From Plecoglossus altivelis (Eukaryota > Chordata > Actinopteri > Osmeriformes > Plecoglossidae), in NCBI GenBank assembly GCA_036571765.1, contig BROE01000025.1:4348222-4412221 (forward strand): a stretch of DNA of 64,000 bases. Direction: 5' to 3'. The position numbers and the translations under genes were made by a program. Positions within the stretch are counted from its first letter, which is position 1. Each line of letters starts with the position of its first letter. Shown in pieces: positions 52,245 through 62,400 of the stretch. The notes beneath the pieces are model-generated. The model was not told the origin of the DNA. It ran no database searches and was given only the letters and a program-made list of their open reading frames with translations.

Positions 52245-52668
52245 CTCCCCCCGGCTCGTGTGTCTCTGTAGTAGAGGATTCTTCATTGCCAAGCTTTTAG
52301 ATGCTTGGTGGGAATCACTTCACAGTCAGGACCCAAACTCCGTATGCTAATACTCTCCTTCTGGGAGAAAACCCAGCCTGTCAATTACACACAGCACCTC
52401 TGAAGGACTGAGACACAGCAAATTTTCCACAAGACAAACCAAGAGTCAACACGGACTGATTCAAACAAAAAGCTTGGATGTCTACAAAGTCACGTCAATA
52501 GCATTACCATTTGTTTGTTCCAAATCATAACACGGAGCATGGCGTTGTGCAATTAAATTAGACGGCGGTGAATTGTGTGCATCAGTCGTGTATTAGCTTG
52601 GTGCGTGCATTCAGGTTTTCTTCGGTCGGTAATTAACAATCTGGTATGTTTTTGCTTGCAGAAGCAAC

Positions 52669-52779
52669 CAGGCCTGTTTCATAAAGCCAGTTTCCGGAAT
52701 AAGCCAGGCTTATGTTGGTTTCTCTCCCAGACATAAACCTGACTTATTTGGTAAACTCACTTCATGGAACAGGCCCCTG
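52669..52779. mobile_element. Foldback MITE in rtn4r intron 1
   Basis: The left end is CAGGCCTGTTTCATAAAGCC. The reverse complement of the right end is CAGGGGCCTGTTCCATGAAG, with both arms running on to GTTT. A second inverted pair lies inside: AATAAGCCAGGCTTATG against the complement of CATAAACCTGACTTATT, with two mismatches. The 111-bp element therefore folds almost completely on itself. Elements with GGCCTGTTTCA-type ends are frequent in teleosts. It has no coding capacity, and the family name is not assigned. Confidence 0.75.
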
Positions 52780-53222
52780 ATAGTTGACAGAGCGTTGTGG
52801 ACAGCACCTTCCAGGGATGCTAATAAATATGCATATTTTTTATAGTAAGTATTGCTCCAGAGGTTTGCAGGAGACACACCGATAGAATACCAATGGGCCC
52901 GAGGATACAGTCATTTTCAATTACATCGTTTTAACTGACATTTCTACCCTTTGTGAGGTTTGTTTACAGGGAGGAGTTGGAGGAGTTGGCAGGGGCGTCC
53001 TACCTACCGATGTTAATTGCCGCGGTGATTGGTTTGACTGGAAACACACGCAGACAAGTGAAAACAAATTTGGATTCTGATTAGGACTTGTGGAACTGGG
53101 CCACTTCCTTTGCATCTCGCTCATTAGATCAACTCAGCTTATTGTGATCTCAGATGCCCATGAAGAACGTCAAAAGAATCCAAGGCACATTTAAATGAAT
53201 GTCCCACCCATCAGAGAATTAT

Positions 53223-53291
53223 CTGTCTCCCTCCCTCTTTCTCCTCTCTCTGTCTTTCTCTCTCCCACACACACGCACACACACACACACA
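53223..53291. repeat. Compound pyrimidine tract and (CA)n
   Basis: A TC-rich stretch (53,223-53,264) is followed by a CA run with one CG interruption to 53,291. Confidence 0.85.
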
Positions 53292-53482
53292 TCTTACAGT
53301 ATTAGAGTATTCTATCAGTGTGTTGCTACACTTCTTCCTTCGCTCTCCTCTGCAATTCCCTCCCCTCTCCTCCCCCTCCCAGATTACAGATATCATTGTA
53401 ATGGACGTCTGGCAGGGTAGCCGTGGTCACATTTAATTCTCTGTGTCCTGATATCTATACGAGATAATCAGCATTTACACCT

Positions 53483-53514
53483 GGGAGAGAGGGGGGGGGG
53501 AGGGGGGAGGGACT
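53483..53514 (+). repeat. G-run tract
   Basis: G10, A, G6 and A-GGG runs follow GGGAGAGA. It has quadruplex potential on the plus strand. Confidence 0.8.
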
Positions 53515-53698
53515 GGCAGAGAGAGAGGTGCGCAAGTGTGTGTGTATGACAGAGCGAGACACACACACCGGTCGTACATCCACCGCAGGGACAAAGGGAG
53601 ACTGACGACAGAGAGCACTTGTCAGATTTGCATTTTAATAAGAGTAACCTACTTTAGGCTGCTCCAATAGCACTGTAAAGACCTAATTCACTTGGACA

Positions 53699-53806
53699 CG
53701 TCTGAACGCAGCCCCCCTGAACACAGCATCCCTAAGCACAGTGTGTCTGAACACAGCGTGTCTGAACACAGCGTGTCTGAACACAGTGTGTCTGAACACA
53801 GCCCTG
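53699..53806. repeat. 15-bp minisatellite
   Basis: CTGAACACAGCGTGT repeats about six to seven times. The best-preserved copies lie in the middle and the first copies are diverged. In one frame it reads SEHSV pentapeptides, which is a by-product because the unit is a multiple of three. There is no sign of a real coding exon. Confidence 0.9.
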
Positions 53807-53987
53807 GAGACAGTTTAAGCTTATGTCCCATTGGAGTTTACCTGAATACCTCATTTTCCTTTGAGATGAATGAAGTAAATTGAATTGAGTCGCAGTTGTA
53901 TTTTACCAAGCAAAGATTCTTTCTCAGATGGCTGAATATCATTGGTATGTATGATGTTAAAGATACAGTGATAGTCCACCCTGCCAA

Positions 53988-54008
53988 CCCCCCCCCCCCC
54001 CTTTTTTT
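53988..54008. repeat. C14-T7 homopolymer junction
   Basis: A C14 run followed by T7. Just upstream, GATAGTCCACC matches 11 bases of the transposon-end motif at 8.9 kb, a weak hint of another degraded copy. Confidence 0.85.
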
Positions 54009-55032
54009 GCTATTATATGCTACCCTCAGTGCATATGCATTGAGTTCTGTTTGATTCCATCTTTATACTTTCAAACCCCTTGAATCGCTGTGAATCCTGC
54101 CAAACATAGTTATTTCGGCAAACCTGGAGTCGGTGGCTAAGGGAATTGGTGTTTGAAAGATATCGCTTCTATATTTGCTGTTTAGCTCTAGCAGAATGGG
54201 CTTTCACTGCTATAACAGATCAATTTCACCAGAGCTCAGGGACCGAAGGTCTGAAATGCTACTGCCTTTGAAGGCCTCCCCTCTATACATATTTCAGCAG
54301 AGAACTATAGTTGCGTCACTCACCAAAACAGCACTGATCCAGTGTGGTTCTCATTCCACCTGACTGTCCTGTCAATCAATCGATCAGTTAAATAACATTT
54401 ACAGAAACGGGAATCTTATGAAAGATGATCTGTACTGCAGGAAGTGCCATTTGAGCAAACTGTAAATTCTTCCTGAAGTTGTCCTTTTGAGTTTGGTTGG
54501 AAAGGCAATAAACAATATGAAAGCAGGTTTGAGCAACTGATACTGTCGAGGTATCTAAGCCTCTTCGATGTAGAGCCCAGAAATGCTGGAAGAGATCCTC
54601 CTTTTTCACAAACAAATATTATAGCCAGATTAAGACTGAGGGAGACAGATCTGAGGGCTCCAGCAAGTCCAGCGTTCCTCCCACAAATACTAATGAGATA
54701 AACATGGCCAAAAATACCCATGAATATCTATCACTCCAAGAAGCTTCAATGCTTCCTTTTAATCCCTTTTTTGTCAGATCCAGGCTGATCACTTTGCAGC
54801 AGGTCACATCCCTGCCAGAATAAAAGTCTCCGAGCCACGTCTCCGGATGTGTCAACAAACGCAGGAGAACGGGTCCAAACAAAGGACGTTCGCACCTTTC
54901 TGACTGCCAGTGCTCTTTAATTGGAACAGGTGTCCGTGTTTCTCTGTGCAAGGATTGCACAACATCATCCTCTACACTTGACTATTAAAAAATGTGTGTG
55001 AAATCACTGTGCAAGTGTTTTCTTTGCACCCT

Positions 55033-55393
55033 GGCAGAGCAGCTCGATAACAGAGCAGGTCTTTGTAACACAGCAGTTCTATAACAGAGCAGGTCTTTTT
55101 AGCCCAGTAGTTCTCTGACAGACCAGGTCTCTCTTACAGAACAGGTCTCTGACAGACCAAGTCTCTCTATGAGAGTAGGTCACTGACAGTCAAGGTCTTT
55201 CTATGAGAGTAGGTCTCTGACAGACCAGGTCCGTCGTTCTCTGACTGACCAGGTCTCTCTACCAGAGCAGTTCTCTGACAGACCAGGTCACTCTACCAAA
55301 GCAGGTCTCTCTAACAGAGCAGGTCTCTGACAGACCAGGTTTCTCTACCAAAGCAGGTCTCTCTAACAGAGCAGGTCTCTGACAGACCAGGTC
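55033..55393. repeat. Minisatellite of CAGGTCTCT motifs, about 360 bp
   Basis: The short motif ACAGA(G/C)CAGGTCTCT recurs roughly every 17-18 bp. At the 3' end this is organised into a 52-bp higher-order unit present in two nearly identical copies (from about 55,278 to 55,381). The 5' copies are more diverged, so recent expansion was at the 3' side. Confidence 0.9.
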
Positions 55394-55998
55394 CCTGGAG
55401 CAGCTTTGGGGTTATGAGCCTTACAAAAGCTCCATTCAAGTTTCTAAAATTAAGAGCGGCTTGTGCTGTGTCTAATGAACAATTTACCGGGTCACTCTCT
55501 CTCCGTTTGTATAATAAGCATCACAAACATAGCACTGTGCCCATCCTGCCGTATACACAGACCGGTTACCCACAGCAGACAGGGAACCCTAGACCTGACC
55601 ATCCAGGGCCCCCCCTCCCACCCCACAGGCAAGCTTGGTATGCTGCAGTTGGGAATGATCGGGACTCCCAGCAGATGGGCCTGTGCGTGGTTATTCCTCA
55701 CAGGAGAGAGAAAGCGTGGAGAAAGGGTTGGAGGGGAGCTAGAGGTGAGTGTGGGAAGGGGAAAAGCTGGAGGGAGAGCAGACATTGCCTTATGACCGGA
55801 GCGTTCACAGCTTTGAGGACATCTCCATCGAGAAGACCATCCTTCCATGAGACGCACTTGGCACGGCTGTGCTGGGTTGGCGTGGCGATGCAGCTGCTTG
55901 CATGTTCTGGGGTGGTGAGCCGCTCCGCTGTGCGTGGGCTCCTCTCGCAGATTACAATACCGTTTACGTCGGAGAGGATTTTTTAAGCACATAAATAA

Positions 55999-56150
55999 AT
56001 CCCCCCCCTCCCCAACCCTTCCCCCCTCCGTTCCTGTGATTGCGTAACACCATTTCAGCTCGGTGCTTGAAGGGATATCATTGCCCCCCCCCACCCCCTC
56101 TTCCTCATCTCCCTTCCTCCCACCAACCCCTCCCACCCCTCCTGACGAAA
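55999..56150 (-). repeat. C-rich blocks, G-rich in the rtn4r transcript
   Basis: C8TC4 and C6 runs (55,999-56,030) and a CCCCCCCC/CCTCC block (about 56,084-56,150) are G-runs on the rtn4r sense strand. Intronic RNA quadruplexes are possible. ORFs across this region on both strands are composition-driven. Confidence 0.7.
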
Positions 56151-56441
56151 GAGTCAAGCCTTATTTCTATTTCCTACTGTTGAGAAACCTCAATTTGTCA
56201 TTGGCGAGTCTGCGATTTCCGTGTCATGCCTACAGCAGGCGGGTGATAATCCAGAGAGGATTGGGTCCCGTAATCTAAAAGTCTTCCATATTCCATTTCC
56301 ACCGCCTCAGTTTTTGTGTATATCCGCATAAACAAATCTCATTTTCTTTCGTTTATCCATTTAGCTTCTCTGTCTACTGTGATGAGTGCTGACGGGGGCG
56401 ACCTGTGTGAACTGGTTCCAAGGATACATGTGGCTGGCTAT

Positions 56442-56462
56442 GAATGTGTGTGTGTGTGTGTG
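56442..56462. repeat. (GT)10 microsatellite
   Basis: Uninterrupted GT run following TATGAAT. Confidence 0.9.
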
Positions 56463-57904
56463 GTTTTAGTAAACAGAAACAGAGCCCAACATGCGGACTA
56501 GCTAATTATCTATCCCTATATATAGTAGGCCTCTACACTTCCTCCATCAATTAGGAAATCTTTCTAAGACACAATAACCCTTGTTAACCAGCGTTGGTCC
56601 CAGTTCCCTCTCCGAATAACCGTTTTCCACTTCTACTGTTCTCCTGAAGGGGAGCCCTTTGAAGGATACATTTTACAGATGGCTATAACCTTTTCATTGC
56701 TTTTAGTTATTGAAACCTAAAGTTATCTAGGTGTAATATTTCTCCCGGGAACCAAGTCTTGGCAGGTGCATCAACTGAACCAGTAACACACATGAACAGT
56801 GGTGTTGACAGCACCAGGTCCAAGGAGAATCACCAGAGAGAGCTGCTTTCTATTGGCTGGCTAGCAGTGACTATCCAATCCCTTGCTACCTCATCTGAGA
56901 AAGCTCAATTAGCACTGCGTGGCTACAAAATACTCAGCGCAGTCCTCAGCATCCTACCAGGGCAGGATTGATCCCACTGGGATTGTTGGTGAATTCATGA
57001 CCTGAGATGTTTTCATCACCAAGTTTATCCCTCTCAGCACGGATCTCACAGTCACATTCACACTTCTATGGGGCATGAAATTGCACATCAACATTTATTG
57101 ACGTCTTCCAGCAGAAAGAAGTAAGAAATGTGAGCAAGGTGATAATTCTGTCTGTCTGTGTCAGTGTCTGTGTGTCTCCCTCTCCCTCCCTCTCCCTTTC
57201 TCCAAGATTTCTCTCTCTTTCCCTCAGACGCGCTGGTCCAAGCACAAGCCGGAATCCATTTCCAATTCCCTTTCAGCATACAGATGATGCAATGGCTCAT
57301 TTCAAATTAATATCATGACGTTTGATCGTACTCATGAAGCTTTGGAAAATCAAGGTTGGGGTTTGTGTTCATGTCCCATTTCAACACATAGTTGCTGTTC
57401 CATGGCCATCAAATCCAACAACAAGCCCCTCTAAGAATCTGCAAAATCTGCAGAACTATGTCTCGATCCGTCACACAACAATAGCTGACTTTACAAATGG
57501 ACTAAACCCTTATTCCTGCTCAAAGAGAAGCATTATGATCCATGTAATGGTGTTATCCATTCATTTGGGCTTTGTTGGCTTTGCATGGAAAATTCAGAAG
57601 AAGAAGCTCTGCCTCAGAGCAGTAGCTTGTTGAACGAGGTGTTTGATCATATGCAGCCGAAATGAAAATCTCCCCTGGTTATGACAGTTTAAACACAGCA
57701 CATGGCAGGCTAATTGATGTATCAGTAGCATCAACAATCAGGGCCTTTGAGGCATTCACATAACCGCTGCAAACGCGACTAGGACAGCATTTGATATGTG
57801 GCGTGTCAAGAAGATAAAAGTATAAAATGGAGCTGGGTAGGTGAGGACGATGTGCCACACGCATTTATGCATTTTTGCATGTCTCCATCCGCATCTGTGT
57901 CTAC

Positions 57905-57906
<2 letters not shown>

Positions 57907-57998
<92 letters not shown>
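57907..57998. repeat. (GT)n microsatellite, about 92 bp
   Basis: The longest GT run in the window, interrupted by a single GC step near 57,944. It lies 690 bp inside intron 1 from the rtn4r start exon. Confidence 0.97.
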
Positions 57999-57999
<1 letters not shown>

Positions 58000-58687
58000 T
58001 GGCAGGGAGGGAGGGAGGCTAAGGGGAGGAACATTTCATTAGGTCTGATATATTCTCGATAGAAATCACTGATATTTTTGCATGTAAACACCCACCGTCT
58101 GGAAAATAAGTTACATCATTATCAGTGAAGGAATTGGACAACATTTGAACGCCAAGTCAAGTCTCTATCCACACATTTCATGTGAGATCTCCTTACAGGC
58201 TGGGACTACACGTTGTGATAGTCTTACCCGTATACTGAACCATACAGATGATCGTTTATCAAATGACATGTATTTAATTTTTAAAAGTTGACTAATCTGC
58301 GTGCTGTCTCAACCGAATATCTGTGAGTGATAGCCAACATAAATATAATAAACTCCTGTCTATAGAAGCCAACCTGCATATTGAACGGTCTAAAAAGTAT
58401 CGTGATATATTATGAAATATCATGCTTCAAGCAGCAACATAAACGAAATAGAATTGTGTGGTGAGAAGTAGCACGACGGGATTACATTGAGCTATTGTAA
58501 CTAATCGTCGTTGAATTGTAGCAACCGTCGGATACAGATTACTTTCTCTACGGGCCAGTGTAGCCTACTACAGAGCAATGACATTGGCCGATGTCGATTT
58601 TCTAAGTGCGTAATTTACACAGTATTTAGATCGATTGAAAAACTTTGTTATGGGGTCGTTAGTCCGGTTGCATTGCCGACTACTCAC

Positions 58688-58709
58688 CATCAACGAGAGG
58701 GATACTCAT
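58688..58709 (-). CDS. rtn4r: rtn4r coding exon 1: 22-nt start exon
   Basis: On the minus strand, ATG (58709-58707) opens seven codons, MSIPLVD, plus one extra base. The consensus donor G|GTGAGTA follows at 58687. Joining that base to the GG that begins exon 2 makes Gly8 and continues in frame as SRLLFLVVWF, a normal hydrophobic signal-peptide core. The human RTN4R start exon, as I recall it, is also 22 nt, phase 1, and runs into SRLL. An in-frame TAA stops two codons upstream of the ATG, so translation cannot begin further 5' in this exon. The exon lies at the edge of a CpG-rich region, as expected for a first exon. With exon 2 the CDS totals 1401 nt, or 466 aa. It is too short for ordinary ORF detection, and the join is inferred from splice-site and phase logic rather than transcript data. 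Confidence 0.88.
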
Positions 58710-59420
58710 GTTTTATGAATTAATCCAGCTGCTGTATAATTCCAGAGGAATGACTCCTGTTCGCGGAGCCAGTATATCCGCTCTGTGTTGCCACGGTTAG
58801 TTAAGAGCAAATCCAGGGCACGGTTAGTCGCACTCGGCTCCCTCACATTCAAACTTCAGCCAGAGGTTGTCCTGTAGAGGCCGACTGGAGAGCCCCGTCT
58901 CCGGAGGAAACCACGTTCAGTCATTTGGCAACAGGGAGTAAAACAAACTATTATCCAACCGGGGGCCGCCGAAGAGAACGGGATGGCACCACCTAGCAGG
59001 ACGCTCACACGCCCTCCAACAGAGCTCAGAGTTCCGCAGGAGTACACTATCACACAAAAAACGGAGAGGGGAAATCAGAAATGAATCCACTGATGAAGAT
59101 ATATAGATGGAGTCCGACTTCTGTGTCGCTGCATCCCGAGGTACATGAAGCTTGATGTGAGGGTTGGATATTGGCCGCACTGGCGCGCGTACAGTTTGCG
59201 CTCGCACGGGGAGGCAGAAAAGGGAAAGGCGGGGCAGCGAGACCGAAGTGCGCTCAGAGAGTGGGAGACAGAGAGAGCGAGAGAGAGAGAGGGGGGGGGG
59301 GAATTTAAAGATTAATGTTGCATGGCTCTGAATAAAGGACTGTGCGCGCTGATGAATGTTTTATGAAATTCGGGGGGTTTGGCGTGAGGGGAATCTATTT
59401 GGATCCGACAGGGTGGTGCA
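58710..59420 (-). promoter_or_regulatory. rtn4r: Likely 5' UTR and CpG-rich promoter of rtn4r
   Basis: This block lies directly upstream of the rtn4r start exon on the minus strand. It is richer in CpG than its surroundings, with GCGCGC and CG-dense stretches around 58,860-59,000 and 59,170-59,250. It also holds a (GA)n plus G11 tract (59,271-59,301) and a TTTAAA/TTTATT-rich patch at about 59,303-59,335. A CpG-rich, largely TATA-less promoter is usual for vertebrate neuronal receptors. The transcription start is not determinable from sequence, so the boundaries are approximate. Confidence 0.5.
59271..59301. repeat. (GA)n followed by G11
   Basis: A GA dinucleotide run ends in eleven G residues, within the presumed rtn4r promoter region. 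GA/CT tracts are frequent in vertebrate core promoters. Confidence 0.85.
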
Positions 59421-62400
59421 CGCAAATGCATACAGGAACACACTTAAAAGGATCGACCAGGTTTAAGGCGACCTGTGCCACTCAGTACGGGCAGTATATT
59501 GTGTAAATATTGAGAAGTCCGCATGATGTGGGCCATGACATCTCAGTGTGACACCGCTCACGCACCCACACTGGGCGGCATGATAAATGATACTGTTTGC
59601 TGTGCTTAGATCTACACCCGTGAACTGCGATGCTGCTGAATCTTATTAAACCGAAGATCAGTTCCCCGTGCCCCGCTTGACACGGTGGATGTGTACAAAC
59701 TCTGGGGAATAAATAAGAGCGGGAGTTAGATGCAATATTTTTGGGTGACATGCGCCGCCTACCGGTAAACTTTGTCGACATAAATGATATCGTAATTGTG
59801 TTCAGCGTGTTTCAACGCTGCAAAACATTCTTTAATTAAATGAAAACGACTAAATAAATACACCGCTGGGATTGACCTCCACGTCTCTAAAATGCTGAAT
59901 AAGCAGTAAGACATACTAATCTAAATGAGGGACGCAAAATATAGGCTCCTATTGTATTTAAGGAGATAAAGGATGGTTTCACCTTTATATTCTCAGGTCA
60001 TCTCCGGAAGCAGAACAATCATATGTACCTCTGACAACGTTAACAAACCATAGAAGAAGTTTGTAGGGTTTCACCAAACCACAAAAGTCCATGTGGTACA
60101 TAACAACATGTATTTACTTCTTTAGCTTGTTCATCAACACCCTAGAAGTGCCGCAGTAAAATATCCTTTCAACTGCTGGGGAAAATAGTTAACTGGTCTG
60201 GCCATGGTAATCTGTACATTCTTTTCTATCAGAATTCTAGAGGAAGCAGATTTATCAAATTAGGATCCCATGGTGTCATGTTGCATGCTACAATTAATTA
60301 AAAACCATATGTCCATATGTATCCTATCCAAATTGTAAATGAACTAGCCGCTGGTATTTTATGCTGAGAAATCCTGAAAGAGCTTGTGACTTAACTGAGT
60401 TTAATCTTTGACCTTGGGTTAGCCGAGTAGAAGGCCTATGTTGCGGCTTTACGCACATCTAGGATTCATCTGTTTCAGTCAACATAAAACCTCATTCATC
60501 ATCATAATTTTACAAACCGCCGGGCGTTGCAGGCAAACAAATCTTTTTTTCTTCCTCCCTCTCCAAAACCATAGGACACAAGTGTCCGCTGTGCTCCTTG
60601 CTCTTGCTCATTAAGACAGGAGCAGATATCCATCGTGCCCTGGCCAAGCTTCTGTCACCATTAAATCCTCTGACAGCTCATTTTACAACCCGGCCGGACA
60701 ACACAATGACGGTGATGGAATTGTTTTGCAGTTCTGTCCAGAACCTCATTAACTCATTGGAATAAAGACAATGCAGACTTGTTCGTATTAAGCTGTAATT
60801 ACGCTGATTCCCTGCCTTTCCCTCTCTCTTTTCCATTTGCCAGTTTAATTAGATTCTCCTTCTCAAACAAGCAGTGTGTGACTTGGATTCCGACTCGTAA
60901 ATGAAGGCGAGGGACGTATGTCTCTTGAGCCGCATGCGAGAGCACGAGAGGCGGCGTCACTGATGGAGAGGCCGTGCAAACACTGCATGTCTCCCCGTGA
61001 GTCATTGGTTATCAGCGCGACAAGGCTACAATCCTCCAGTCTGTCACTGGCAGTAAAGGACAAACAGGATGAAATTTATTCCCCGCATTTTAACGTGGCG
61101 TCTGACCTTGGCGTTCCTCGAGAGTGAGCACATGGTGGCAGAGCCCCCATTCTTCTCTCCGGGGATGCTGGTCTGGTGTACCAGGTTACTCCGGGACGCC
61201 AACGCCAGATGTCCCACTAGGATTTCCTGGGCTGCCTCACAATCAATGATTCATCAGCTGTTTTCAAGATGAGGATTTAGAACTGCAGTCTAATTGCAGT
61301 ATGAACTCAGCTGTAGCCTTCGTTGCCTGTATCTTATCCTTTCGTCAGATAATTGAGGACTGTCTGGTTGACCTTCAACCTAAGGGTCGGTGTTATTCTG
61401 TGATGGGTGAGAAAAACCGAATCCTATTTGTTTTCGGTCCCTATGTAGCAGATTGATAAGAATGGAAATAAACCAGATTATGTGAAACAGCGGTGATCCA
61501 CAGAGTAGTAAACATGATCTCCTCAGGTCCACAGCTGGATAAAATCCAGTATCCTGAAAGAGAGGGATGAAGGGAAGACAAGGTGAGCTGGCAGACCTCA
61601 GATCCCTCTCAATCTCTTTCTTTCTCTCTGTTTATCTTTCTCACTACATATCTCTCTCTCTGTCTCTTTCTTGCTCACTCTCTTTAACCCACCGCTCCTC
61701 ATTTCCTTAAATCCCGTTCATTCCAGATTATTTGAGGGTTTAATACTGCCTCCATGGTAGATTAAGCAGATTACAGCGTGTCTCCAAATGGAATTAGGTA
61801 ATTTGCTTCACTTCATTCAGTGTAATCTCTTACTCATCACCCTGACTATGGTTTCACCTTAGCACCTGGTGTCTCTTACAATTCACAAGGTTTAGAGCGG
61901 ATTGTGGTTTGTTGAATATCAATATTAAGAGTACTAGGTATATTTATTTGAGTACAATTCATGGTATGTGCAAAGCTTGTTTTACATTCTTATTTGATGA
62001 AGGAAGAATTGTTTGACAAACAACTGTTGGCACCAGTGTTTCAATATTTCAAATAATCACAATTTGAATTAGGATTACTGTATGACTTTACTGTTGCAAC
62101 AGTGAAGTGTATCAACCATGTGATGCTCTTGTCCAAATTCATATTACGATTGCATTACAGTCATTTTATTTCTACAGTTATATATCTGTCATGCATTGCT
62201 GTATCTATAAAACAAATCCCCATTATAATTGTGGTATTTTCAGAAATTTTTTTAGATCTAAGATACAATTTGTGCAATGATGCTTTTATCGATTGATGTA
62301 CAGCCAATTTATTAGAGAGTCAAAATGCAATACCTCCTGAACCGATGGATGAATGGCATTGTGACAATTATCATATAATAAGATATCCTTACTTTAAGTA

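Larger units (their letters stand above)
32528..58687 (-). other. rtn4r: rtn4r intron 1 (26,160 bp)
   Basis: The donor is GTGAGTA at 58687-58681 and the acceptor is TATTCTCTTGCTCTCCAG ending at 32528. A long first intron after a tiny start exon is usual for the Nogo receptor family. I find no credible second gene inside it on either strand. It holds microsatellites, minisatellites, purine tracts, hairpins, one foldback MITE and CpG-rich patches, listed separately. Stretches without a listed feature (for example 32,650-33,900, 34,100-36,200, 37,000-38,400, 44,500-45,300, 45,450-47,000, 47,400-48,500 and 54,100-55,000) look like unremarkable non-coding DNA. They carry only short random ORFs. 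Confidence 0.85.

Noticed and set aside
55414..56157. Overlapping long ORFs on both strands (190 and 221 aa)
   Set aside because: They come from GC-rich, C-run sequence where stops are rare. No domain was recognised, and opposite strands cannot both be explained.
57756..58091. ORFs made of HTHTHT or CVCVCV
   Set aside because: Direct translation of the (GT)n microsatellite.
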